Part shown: positions 7,161 to 14,828 of the stretch, piece by piece
Layout of the letters: each line of letters opens with the position of its first letter
Numbering within the stretch: position 1 is the stretch's first letter
DNA from: Alicyclobacillus mali
Lineage (GTDB): Bacteria > Bacillota > Bacilli > Alicyclobacillales > Alicyclobacillaceae
Reading direction: 5' to 3' (one strand)
DNA: 64,000 nucleotides
Assembly (NCBI RefSeq): GCF_017329565.1
Contig: NZ_JAFMTT010000004.1
Translations under genes and position numbers: made by a program
The notes under the pieces: generated by a model
Databases searched by the model: none
Told to the model about the DNA's origin: nothing
What the model saw: the letters and a program-made list of their open reading frames with translations, nothing else

Positions 7161-8075
7161 ATGAAACTCGGGTTCATCGGCTTCGGCGAAGCCGCGAGCG
7201 CCATTGCGTCGGGACTTCGACAGGCAGCTGCCATCGACATGGCGGCGTACGACGCGGCTCCCGCCGAATCCTGGAAGCCGCGGACAAAGGAGTTTGGCGT
7301 CTCGTGCAAGGCATCCGTGGCCGACGTGGCGGTCGAGTGTGACGTCATCTTCTCCTTGGTGACGGCGCAGGCAGCGCTGCAGGTGGCCGAACAAGCCGCT
7401 CCGCATCTGCGCGAGGGAGCTTTGTACGCCGACTTCAATTCCTGCTCGCCGGCCGTGAAGCGTGCGGTCGGAGATCTCATCGCGCGGCACCGTCCGTCGG
7501 CTCAATTTGCCGCCGTAGCGGTGATGTCGGCCGTCAAACCCCATGGACACCGCGTGCCGATGGTCGTGGATGGCAATGGTGCGCACACGTTCCTCGCCAC
7601 GTTTGCGCCGTATGGATGCCGGATCGAAGTGTTGGACGGGGAAGTGGGTGGGGCCGCGCTGCTCAAGATGTGTCGCTCCGCAGTGCTGAAAGGACTCGAG
7701 GCGCTGTTTCTGGAAGCTTTGTTGGCCGCCGAGAAGATGGGGCTGGCCGATCGCGTCCTTGACTCCCTCGACGCCTCGTTCCCAGATCATCACCTGCGCG
7801 ATCTGGCCCTGTATCTGGTGGGGCGAAACTTGGAGCACGCGGAGCGGCGCGCACATGAACTCGGCGAGGTGGTGGAGACCCTTCGCTCCATCTCCGTCAA
7901 GCCGTTGGTCGCCGAGGGCGGTTATCGTCGCTTGACGCGCGCGGCAGATGTTCGCGCCGCGATGAGGGAACGGCCAGACGGTGTCGGGGCGTGGCTCAGA
8001 GCGCTCGCCCGGGCCGAGGCAGCCCCGGAGAAAGCGAACGGCGTCGCGGCGAGCGGGCGCTCGAGAGACGCCTAA
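7161..8075 (+). CDS. NAD(P)-dependent oxidoreductase with DUF1932 domain
   Basis: A 304-residue protein of the beta-hydroxyacid dehydrogenase type. It has an N-terminal Rossmann fold starting MKLGFIGFGEAASAIASGL (glycine-rich loop, residues 5-14) and a C-terminal helical DUF1932 domain from about 190, including a possible catalytic Lys in LLKMCRSAVLKGLEAL. It is the last gene of the operon beginning at 4779, 25 nt after the aldolase gene and with a GGGAGAAG site, and is followed by a hairpin terminator. Its substrate is unknown; the setting suggests a hydroxyacid or semialdehyde intermediate of aromatic breakdown. Confidence 0.82.
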   Translation: MKLGFIGFGEAASAIASGLRQAAAIDMAAYDAAPAESWKPRTKEFGVSCKASVADVAVECDVIFSLVTAQAALQVAEQAAPHLREGALYADFNSCSPAVKRAVGDLIARHRPSAQFAAVAVMSAVKPHGHRVPMVVDGNGAHTFLATFAPYGCRIEVLDGEVGGAALLKMCRSAVLKGLEALFLEALLAAEKMGLADRVLDSLDASFPDHHLRDLALYLVGRNLEHAERRAHELGEVVETLRSISVKPLVAEGGYRRLTRAADVRAAMRERPDGVGAWLRALARAEAAPEKANGVAASGRSRDA

Positions 8076-8078
8076 AAG

Positions 8079-8104
8079 GAAGGCCGCCCTCAAGGCGGCC
8101 TTTC
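8079..8104 (+). terminator. Rho-independent terminator after the aromatic operon
   Basis: Seven-bp stem GGCCGCC/GGCGGCC around a CTCAA loop, flanked by an A-rich 5' side and TTT on the 3' side. It sits 5 nt after the stop at 8075. Because the flanks are A- and T-rich it may also serve glpX from the other strand. Confidence 0.8.
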
Positions 8105-8155
8105 GAGTTGGGAACGTGTGGAGAGGATGAAGCATCAACACCGACCTCGGACAGG

Positions 8156-9121
8156 TCACACCGTCTGCGCGAGCCGCATTTCGAGCGGTCGATAATGCGT
8201 GGCGTTGACATGGCGGACCGTGCCCGTGCGCACCCGCATCACGACGGAGTGCGTGTGCAGGTAGTCGCCTTCGCGACGCACGCCTTCGAGCCAATCTCCA
8301 TCGGTGATGCCCGTCGCCGCAAAGATGGCATCGTCATCTCCGGCGAGATCGGACAGCGCCAGAGTCTTGGCGACGTCGAGGCCGAGTTGCTGGCAGCGCT
8401 CGCGCTGCTCGGGAGTCTGCGGCATCAGGCGGCCTTGGAAGTCGCCGCCCAAACAGCGCAAAGCCACCGCTGCGAGGACGCCTTCGGGCGCGCCACCGGA
8501 GCCAACGTAAAGATCGGTGCCTCCGCGGGGCAGCGCCGTGGCAATCGAGCCGAGGACGTCTCCCGCGTTCAGCAGCTTGATCCGCACACCCAACCGGCGG
8601 GCGACATCGAGATGGGCTTTGTGCCGATCCCGCTCCAACATGGCCACGGACAACTCGGAAAGAGGTTTGCCGAGCGCTTCAGCAGCCTTCCGCAGCGTGG
8701 TCTCCAGCGGATCGTCGAGGGACAGGATGCCGCGCAGACGAGGGCCGCACGCGAGCTTCTCCATGTACATGTCCGGGGCCTTCAACAGATGTCCTCGTGG
8801 GGCGATGGCCGCGACCGAGAGGGCGTTCGGCAGCATTTTCGCGACCATCGATGTGCCTTCGATGGGATCGACAGCCACATCCACGCGCGGCCCGCGCCCT
8901 GTCCCGACTTCTTCTCCTTGGGCGAGCATGGGGGCTTCGTCCATCTCGCCTTCGCCAATGACCACGACGCCGCGGATGTCGACGGTGCGAAACATGTTGC
9001 GCATCGCCTCCGTGGCTGCACCGTCTGCGCCGTCCGCATCACCCCGGCCGACCCACCTGCTGGCGGCAAGCGCGGCCGCCTCCGTGACGCGAACGAGTTC
9101 GAGCGCGAGCTCTCGATCCAT
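8156..9121 (-). CDS. glpX: Fructose-1,6-bisphosphatase class II
   Basis: A 321-residue GlpX protein that dephosphorylates fructose-1,6-bisphosphate in gluconeogenesis. Class II landmarks are present: IGEGEMDEAPML, AVDPIEGT (metal-binding Asp-Pro-Ile-Glu-Gly-Thr) and VGSGGAPEGVLAA. It is transcribed away from ppdK, with an intact 323-bp regulatory region between them. Both enzymes serve gluconeogenic flux, and a CcpN homologue is encoded 3' of ppdK, which suggests shared control. Length is normal for the family. Confidence 0.96.
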   Translation of the reverse strand: MDRELALELVRVTEAAALAASRWVGRGDADGADGAATEAMRNMFRTVDIRGVVVIGEGEMDEAPMLAQGEEVGTGRGPRVDVAVDPIEGTSMVAKMLPNALSVAAIAPRGHLLKAPDMYMEKLACGPRLRGILSLDDPLETTLRKAAEALGKPLSELSVAMLERDRHKAHLDVARRLGVRIKLLNAGDVLGSIATALPRGGTDLYVGSGGAPEGVLAAVALRCLGGDFQGRLMPQTPEQRERCQQLGLDVAKTLALSDLAGDDDAIFAATGITDGDWLEGVRREGDYLHTHSVVMRVRTGTVRHVNATHYRPLEMRLAQTV

Positions 9122-9231
9122 CGGCGATCCCTCCCTGGAAATTCCGTTGGCTGCGATTGGCGCCCGCCGCGCAGTGTGCTTGGCCGCGCAGCGCTCCGTC
9201 GCCAGATGCTCGCAGACTCACCTTCAACGGA

Positions 9232-9260
9232 ATTATGACATCATATTATGCTGTCGTCAA
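9232..9260 (-). promoter_or_regulatory. Predicted sigma-A promoter of glpX
   Basis: On the minus strand: TTGACG (9260-9255), 17-bp spacer, CATAAT (9237-9232). The -10 box lies inside the left arm of the inverted repeat described for this region. Confidence 0.65.
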
Positions 9261-9278
9261 TCCATTCTCACAAAAATG

Positions 9279-9307
9279 TTGCGTCATAATTCTCGATGTG
9301 GTATGAA
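9279..9307 (+). promoter_or_regulatory. Predicted sigma-A promoter of ppdK
   Basis: TTGCGT (9279-9284), 17-bp spacer, TATGAA (9302-9307). The right arm of the inverted repeat (GTCATAATT) starts at the end of the -35 hexamer and fills part of the spacer, so a bound repressor would block this promoter. Confidence 0.5.
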
Positions 9308-9444
9308 CAAAGTATCGCGAACTCGATTCATGACATATCAGTTGATCACCCGTCAGATGGACCGCGCGGCGAGCGGATGGCGTCGCAGATGCAAGCGCTT
9401 CGCCGAACGGGCGACATCAAGGCAGTGACAAGGGGGATGCATGC

Positions 9445-12132
9445 ATGACGCAGGTGCAGGATGTAGCGCGCGATGAGGCGCTGACGACCCGATGGGTCTA
9501 CTCCTTCGACCAAGCGGATCCGAAGAACCGCAAGCTTCTGGGCGGCAAGGGCGCCAACTTGGCGCAGATGGTGCAGTGGGGCTTCCCGGTCCCGCCCGGC
9601 TTTACCATCACGACCGAGGCGTGCAACGAATATTGGGCGCGGGGCGGAAAGTTTCCCGAGGGGCTGTTGGACGAGGTGGGAATGGCTGTCCTTCGGCTCG
9701 AACGAACCGCCGGAAAAAGGTTTGGGGATGCGTTCCAGCCGCTGCTCGTCTCGGTGCGATCGGGTGCGCCCGTCTCGATGCCGGGCATGATGGACACCAT
9801 CTTGAACCTGGGCCTGAACGATTTGACCGTGCGAGCGCTGGCGAATCAGTCGCAGGATCCCGCCTTCGCCTACGACTCCTATCGGCGCCTGATTCAGATG
9901 TTCGCGAACGTCGTGTTCAACGTGTCGCTTGAGCCGTTTGAACACGCGCTGCGCGCGGCGAAGTCCAAGTGCGGCGTCGAGCGCGATCGCGACCTGCCCG
10001 CTGATTCATGGAAGGATCTCGTGGCGACGTACCTGAAACTCTTTGCCGAACACGTGAAGCAGCCGTTTCCGCAGGACGTCAATGTGCAACTGGAGCTCGC
10101 CATCGAAGCGGTCTTCCGCTCCTGGAACAGCCCGCGGGCCATCGTCTACCGCAAGGCTCACGGCATTCCGGAGACGCTTGGCACGGCGGTCAACGTCCAG
10201 GCCATGGTGTTCGGCAATATGGGCGACGACAGCGGTACGGGCGTCATCTTCACGCGCCACCCTTCGACCGGTGAGCCTGTGCTGTTCGGGGAGTTTCTGT
10301 CGAACGCCCAGGGCGAGGACGTGGTCGCCGGCATTCGCACGCCTCAACCCATTGCGGATCTCGCTCACACGATGCCAGCCGTGTACGAATCGCTCGTGGC
10401 CCTCGCGAAGCAGTTGGAGACGCGCTTCCGGGACATGCAGGACGTGGAGTTCACAGTGGAGCGGGGCAAGCTGTTCGTGCTGCAGACGCGCAGCGGGAAG
10501 CGCACGGCGCAGGCGGCGGTCCGCATCGCCATCGACATGCTGCACGAAGGACTGATTCAGCCGGAAGAGGCGCTTCTGCGCGTCGATGCTCAGCATTTGC
10601 GGCAGCTTTTACACCGGCGGCTTCAGGGAACGGACGCCCTGCAGGTGCTGGCCAAGGGGCTCCCGGCGTCTCCGGGCGCAAGTGTGGGGCGAATTGTGTT
10701 GGACGCGGACACGGCGGTGGAGTGGGCCCAGCGCGGCGAGAAGGTCGTGCTCGTGCGGCCCGAGACGACGCCCGAGGACATCCACGGCGTGCTGGCTGCA
10801 GAAGGCGTGGTGACGACGCACGGCGGAATGACCAGCCACGCGGCTGTTGTGGCCCGCGGAATTGGCAAGCCGGCGGTCTGCGGCTGCGACGGCGTGCACA
10901 TCGACTTCGAGGCGCGCCAGGTGGAATCGAACGGCATCGTGCTCAAAGAGGGCGACGTCATCTCGGTGGATGGCGGAACCGGGACGGTGTACGTCGGTGA
11001 GGCGCAGATGGAAGAAGCCAAAATGGCGGAAGAACTGAAGGAATTGCTGTCCATCGCCGATGACGTGCGACGTCTCAAGGTTCGCGCGAATGCGGACACG
11101 CCAGAAGATGCGCGGCGGGCGCGCGAATTTGGCGCCGAGGGAATTGGCCTGTGCCGCACGGAGCACATGTTCCTGTCGCCGGATCGGGTGCCGCTCGTGC
11201 AGAGGATGATTTTGGCGACCACGTCGTCCGAGCGGCAGGACGCCTTGTCGAAGCTGTTGCCGCTTCAGGTTTCGGACTTCGCCGCCATTTTCGAGGCGAT
11301 GGACGGACTGCCGGTCACCATTCGGCTCCTGGATCCGCCGCTGCACGAGTTCCTGCCGCGCGAAGAGGAACTGGCCGAGCGCCTGGACGCACTGCGCGAG
11401 CAGGGCGCGTCGCAGGGCGAGATCGCAGAGACCGAGCAACTGCTCCGGCAGGCCAGGTACCTGCGCGAGGCAAACCCGATGATGGGGCTTCGGGGTTCTC
11501 GGCTTGGCATCGTGTATCCGGAGATCTACGACATGCAGATGGAGGCCATCATCACGGCTGCGGCGCAGGCCAAGCGCCAGGGGATCGGCGTCGAACTGGA
11601 GGTTATGTTGCCACTCATCGGCTCGCCGAAGGAACTCCGCGTGCTGCGCGAGCGGATGGAGGAGATCGCCAAGCGGACGATGGAGCGCGAGGGCGTCGAG
11701 ATCGGATACCGCATCGGAACGATGATCGAAGTACCGCGCGCCGCGCTGACGGCGGACCAGATTGCGGAGGACGCGCAGTTCTTCTCGTTCGGCACGAACG
11801 ATCTCACGCAGATGACGTTCGCGTTCAGCCGGGACGACGCCGAAGGCAAGTTCCTGAATGTCTATCTGGACCGCGAAATTCTTCCATACAATCCGTTTGA
11901 GACGCTGGACACGGAGGGTGTGGGCAAGCTCATCCAGTGGGCCGTCGAAGCTGGGCGCAAGCGCCGTCCAGACTTGAAGACGGGCGTGTGCGGCGAACAT
12001 GGCGGCGATCCGGCTTCCATCGCGTTCTGTGAAGACATAGGACTTGACTACGTCAGTTGCTCGCCGTTCCGCATTCCTGTTGCGCGGATTGCCGCGGCAC
12101 AGGCGGCGGTGCGCAGGCGGATGACGGGCTGA
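9445..12132 (+). CDS. ppdK: Pyruvate, phosphate dikinase
   Basis: An 895-residue PPDK interconverting pyruvate + ATP + Pi with PEP + AMP + PPi. Domain order is the N-terminal nucleotide-binding domain (GGKGANLAQM at the start), the central swivelling domain with phosphohistidine His465 in GGMTSHAAVVARG, and the C-terminal PEP/pyruvate barrel with catalytic Cys849 (GVCGEHGGDP). Thr463, two residues before the histidine, is the position modified by the regulatory kinase/phosphorylase. That regulator is encoded two genes downstream. AAGGGGG precedes the ATG at 9445. With ccpN and ppsR it forms a gluconeogenic operon. Confidence 0.97.
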   Translation: MTQVQDVARDEALTTRWVYSFDQADPKNRKLLGGKGANLAQMVQWGFPVPPGFTITTEACNEYWARGGKFPEGLLDEVGMAVLRLERTAGKRFGDAFQPLLVSVRSGAPVSMPGMMDTILNLGLNDLTVRALANQSQDPAFAYDSYRRLIQMFANVVFNVSLEPFEHALRAAKSKCGVERDRDLPADSWKDLVATYLKLFAEHVKQPFPQDVNVQLELAIEAVFRSWNSPRAIVYRKAHGIPETLGTAVNVQAMVFGNMGDDSGTGVIFTRHPSTGEPVLFGEFLSNAQGEDVVAGIRTPQPIADLAHTMPAVYESLVALAKQLETRFRDMQDVEFTVERGKLFVLQTRSGKRTAQAAVRIAIDMLHEGLIQPEEALLRVDAQHLRQLLHRRLQGTDALQVLAKGLPASPGASVGRIVLDADTAVEWAQRGEKVVLVRPETTPEDIHGVLAAEGVVTTHGGMTSHAAVVARGIGKPAVCGCDGVHIDFEARQVESNGIVLKEGDVISVDGGTGTVYVGEAQMEEAKMAEELKELLSIADDVRRLKVRANADTPEDARRAREFGAEGIGLCRTEHMFLSPDRVPLVQRMILATTSSERQDALSKLLPLQVSDFAAIFEAMDGLPVTIRLLDPPLHEFLPREEELAERLDALREQGASQGEIAETEQLLRQARYLREANPMMGLRGSRLGIVYPEIYDMQMEAIITAAAQAKRQGIGVELEVMLPLIGSPKELRVLRERMEEIAKRTMEREGVEIGYRIGTMIEVPRAALTADQIAEDAQFFSFGTNDLTQMTFAFSRDDAEGKFLNVYLDREILPYNPFETLDTEGVGKLIQWAVEAGRKRRPDLKTGVCGEHGGDPASIAFCEDIGLDYVSCSPFRIPVARIAAAQAAVRRRMTG

Positions 12133-12172
12133 CGGGGGCCACACCCAGGGGGACAAATGGAGACAAGATGAG

Positions 12173-12901
12173 ATGCGGATGTTGATGTACAATAGAGACG
12201 CACGCGAGGACATTCGCGGCCAGGCGGGGACTCGACCGCCTGGCCGCCTCTTGCTGGGGGAGAGGCCCATCGAACTCACACCTCGTCAAAAGGAGATTCT
12301 TCGACTCGTCCGGGCGCATCAGCCCATCACCGGAGATCAAATTGCGGAAATGTTGGGCGTGAGCCGGCCCACCATTCGGTCCGATTTATCCTTGCTCGTG
12401 ATGCTCGGCCAGTTAGATGCGAAGCCGCGCGTTGGCTATTTTCTGGCCGATCCGTCTCCACCGTCCGCGCCTGTCCCGTGGCGCGATGTGCGCGTTGGCG
12501 AGGTGCAATCTCTGCCGGTGATCGTCCGCGAGACGACGACGGTGCATGACGCTGTGATCACCATGTTCCTGGAAGACGTCGGCGGGCTCATCGTCGCAGA
12601 CGAAGACGGGCGATTGCAGGGCGTCGTATCGCGCAAGGATTTTCTGAAATTCACACTTGGGAATGCCAGCGCAACCTCGCTTCCCGTAGGCATGATCATG
12701 ACCCGCTATCCGCACATCGAGACGGTGACTCCGCACGATCGCGTGGTCGACGCGGCGAAGCGGATGATCGAGTACAAAGTGGACAGCCTGCCCGTCGTCG
12801 AACCCGCTTCGGAAGAAGGCGCACCGCCTGTTGTGGTGGGCCGGATCACCAAGACGACGCTGGCGCGCCTGGTGGCAGAATGGGGGACCGACTGGCGATG
12901 A
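12173..12901 (+). CDS. ccpN: CcpN-like HTH/CBS transcriptional regulator
   Basis: A 242-residue protein. An N-terminal DeoR-like helix-turn-helix (about residues 35-80, QITGDQIAEMLGVSRPTIRSDL region) is followed by two CBS domains (about 95-150 and 165-230). It matches Bacillus CcpN, the repressor of gluconeogenic genes that responds to ATP/ADP. In B. subtilis ccpN also sits directly before the PPDK-regulator gene yqfL. The start is uncertain: ATG 12173 has GGAG about 10 nt upstream, but homologues begin nearer IELTPRQ, which would fit the TTG at 12251. A 12-bp inverted repeat lies between these two candidates. Confidence 0.88.
   Translation: MRMLMYNRDAREDIRGQAGTRPPGRLLLGERPIELTPRQKEILRLVRAHQPITGDQIAEMLGVSRPTIRSDLSLLVMLGQLDAKPRVGYFLADPSPPSAPVPWRDVRVGEVQSLPVIVRETTTVHDAVITMFLEDVGGLIVADEDGRLQGVVSRKDFLKFTLGNASATSLPVGMIMTRYPHIETVTPHDRVVDAAKRMIEYKVDSLPVVEPASEEGAPPVVVGRITKTTLARLVAEWGTDWR
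12216..12247 (+). repeat. Strong inverted repeat at the 5' end of ccpN
   Basis: Perfect 12-bp arms GCGGCCAGGCGG and CCGCCTGGCCGC around an 8-nt loop. It ends 3 nt before the in-frame TTG at 12251 and is not followed by a T-run, so it is unlikely to be a terminator. Depending on the true start it lies either in the leader, where it would hide the ribosome-binding region, or in the coding sequence. Confidence 0.75.
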
Positions 12902-13728
12902 CCGAACCGCAAATTCAGGATACGCGTACCATCTACATCTGTTCGGATTCACTGGGGGATACGGCTGAGGCCGTGGTACACGCAGTCATTCATCAGTTCG
13001 ACATGCGGCGTGTCAAGATTGTCCGGTACGCGCAGGTGCGCGCGGAAGATGAGATCCGCGAAGTGGTGGAGGCGGCACGGCAAACCGGCGGCTTCATTGC
13101 GTACACGCTTGTGCAGCCCGAGTTGCGCGAGATGATGAAGATGGAAAGCATTCGGCTCGGCGTTCGCGTCGTGGACATCATGGGGCCGATGATGCAGGCC
13201 TTTATCGACACGTTTCACGATCATCCCAAGCAAAAACCGGGTCTGCTGCACGTCCTGAACGAGGACTATTTCCGGCGCGTGGATGCCATCGAGTTCGCGG
13301 TCAAAGCGGACGACGGACGAGATCCGCGGGCGCTGTTACAAGCGGACGTGGTGCTCATCGGCGTGTCGCGCACTTCCAAAACGCCGGTCAGTATCTTCCT
13401 GGCGCACAAGGGACTTCGCGTCGCGAACCTGCCCCTCGTCCCCGAGGTCAAGCCGCCTGGCGAGCTGTACCAAGTGCCGAGATCGCGCATCGTGGGTCTC
13501 ACGATGGGTGTCGAACAGATGATGCGGATCCGCAGCCAGCGCCTGAAGCATATGGGGCTGCCCGTTCTCGCGCAGTACGCGGATCGCAAGCGGATTGAGG
13601 AAGAGTTGTTTTACGCCGAGTCCATTGTGCGCGATCTCGGCTGCCCACTCATCGACGTCACCGACAGAGCCATCGAAGAAACAGCGCAGAGGATCCTGGA
13701 CCTCGTGACGAAAGGACAGGCCAGGTGA
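12898..13728 (+). CDS. ppsR: Pyruvate, phosphate dikinase regulatory protein (kinase/pyrophosphorylase, DUF299)
   Basis: A 276-residue bifunctional regulator that phosphorylates and dephosphorylates the Thr next to the PPDK catalytic His, switching the enzyme off and on. Family landmarks: IYICSDSLGDTAE at the N-terminus, the P-loop-like GVSRTSKTPVSIFLA region, and LPLVPEVKPP. The ATG at 12898 overlaps the ccpN stop (ATGA), with GGGGGA 11 nt upstream. Clustering with ppdK confirms the target. B. subtilis yqfL is the orthologue. Confidence 0.94.
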   Translation: MTEPQIQDTRTIYICSDSLGDTAEAVVHAVIHQFDMRRVKIVRYAQVRAEDEIREVVEAARQTGGFIAYTLVQPELREMMKMESIRLGVRVVDIMGPMMQAFIDTFHDHPKQKPGLLHVLNEDYFRRVDAIEFAVKADDGRDPRALLQADVVLIGVSRTSKTPVSIFLAHKGLRVANLPLVPEVKPPGELYQVPRSRIVGLTMGVEQMMRIRSQRLKHMGLPVLAQYADRKRIEEELFYAESIVRDLGCPLIDVTDRAIEETAQRILDLVTKGQAR

Positions 13729-13773
13729 CGAGGCCGTGTGCTGCTACACACGTTCTGCGATTTCATGTTAGAA

Positions 13774-13794
13774 ACAAGAGATCTGATCTCTTGT
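13774..13794. promoter_or_regulatory. Perfect 21-bp palindrome before the EamA permease gene
   Basis: Arms ACAAGAGAT and ATCTCTTGT (9 bp, no mismatch) around CTG. There is no T-run, so an operator is more likely than a terminator. It lies 37 nt upstream of the permease ATG. No obvious regulator gene is adjacent. Confidence 0.55.
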
Positions 13795-13831
13795 GGTCCG
13801 CATAGGCATGATAGGCAGGAAGGATGGAAGC

Positions 13832-14722
13832 ATGCTTCATTCCCGTGGCGCGAGCGAGAGGGCCGCTCGCGCACTCCTCATCTTCGTCACGCTCGTCTGG
13901 GGCGCCACCTTTACGCTGACCAAGGAATCGCTCTCCGTCCTGCCGGTCTATGCGTTTCTCTCGCTCAGGTTTGGGGTCGCTTCCATTACCACCCTGGGGC
14001 TTGCTGTCGCGGCTCGCCGCAGATCTTCGGCGTGGAAGGATGCGCGCACCTGGGTGGTGGGTGCCCTGGCGGGCTTGCCACTGGCGGCGAGCTTTCTCCT
14101 ACAAACGGAGGGACTTCGCACCATCACGCCCGGACTCAGCGGATTCCTCACAGGCTTGAACGTCGCCATGGTGCCCGTTCTGGCGAGTGCGATGACGAAA
14201 CGTCGGCCGGATGCCCGCACGGGGTGGGGCGCGGCTCTGGCATGCACGGGCCTTCTTTTGATGTGCGCCGGCATGCCGCTCTCAGGGCGCACCCAAGGCA
14301 TCGTGGACACGATTCTGTGCGCAGCGTGCATTGCGATACAAATTGTCGCCGTGGATAGGTGGGCGAAGGGGCTCGACGCGTTCGCCGTGGCCGCCGTGGA
14401 GGTGTGGATTACCGCGGTCTTGACCTTTGCGGCCGCGTGTGTGGCTGGACAATGGACATCCCTGGCGGACATGAACGCCTGGGTGCAGCCCGTCACGTGT
14501 ATGGCCGTCCTCGTCAACGGCCTTCTCGGCACGGCGTTTGCGCTTTGGGCGCAGAATTGGGCGCAGAAGCGCCTGTCGTCCGCGCAAACGGCCATCACGT
14601 TCGCGCTTGAACCCGTGTTCGCTGCGGCGATTGGCTGGATGTCGCTCGGAGAGGCGATGACGTGGCCTGAGATGATCGGAGGACTTTTGATTGTCGGAAG
14701 CATGGCGGTAGCGCCGGCGTGA
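13832..14722 (+). CDS. EamA/DMT family permease
   Basis: A 296-residue drug/metabolite transporter-superfamily protein with about ten predicted membrane segments in two EamA repeats. The first starts at ALLIFVTLVWGATFTLTKES; the second contains the FALEPVFAAAIGWMSLGEAMTWPEMIGG signature close to the C-terminus. The ATG at 13832 has AGGAAGG 9 nt upstream. Substrate unknown; family members export or import amino acids, sugars or nucleotides. A palindrome at 13774-13794 may be its operator. It is monocistronic and convergent with the next genes. Confidence 0.88.
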   Translation: MLHSRGASERAARALLIFVTLVWGATFTLTKESLSVLPVYAFLSLRFGVASITTLGLAVAARRRSSAWKDARTWVVGALAGLPLAASFLLQTEGLRTITPGLSGFLTGLNVAMVPVLASAMTKRRPDARTGWGAALACTGLLLMCAGMPLSGRTQGIVDTILCAACIAIQIVAVDRWAKGLDAFAVAAVEVWITAVLTFAAACVAGQWTSLADMNAWVQPVTCMAVLVNGLLGTAFALWAQNWAQKRLSSAQTAITFALEPVFAAAIGWMSLGEAMTWPEMIGGLLIVGSMAVAPA

Positions 14723-14761
14723 CGTCGCGATTCGCCCCATCTGGCTGATCTTTTACGTCCG

Positions 14762-14815
14762 ATAATAGATATTATGTAAAGTTATAAAGTCGGCCGATAC
14801 ACGAGCGTGATCGGC
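14762..14815. terminator. Possible terminators between convergent genes
   Basis: This 106-bp convergent gap contains an AT-rich palindrome (ATAATA-GA-TATTAT, 14762-14775) and a GC-rich hairpin (GCCGAT...ATCGGC, 14793-14815, with an inner CACG/CGTG stem). Neither has a clean T-run, so the terminator call is tentative. Confidence 0.4.
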
Positions 14816-14828
14816 GCAGTGCCCCCCT

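Larger units (their letters stand above)
9122..9444. other. glpX-ppdK divergent control region
   Basis: A 323-bp gene-free interval holding two facing promoters and a perfect 9-bp inverted repeat (AATTATGAC at 9231-9239, GTCATAATT at 9283-9291). Each arm falls on a core promoter element. Both 11-mers around the arms match the CcpN consensus as I recall it (TRTGHYATAYW) at 9 of 11 positions. The ppdK leader from the predicted start to the ATG is about 130 nt and shows no further structure that I recognise. Confidence 0.6.

Noticed and set aside
10609..12279. Open frame of about 556 codons opposite ppdK
   Set aside because: Antisense shadow of PPDK; it lacks a domain and crosses the ppdK-ccpN junction.
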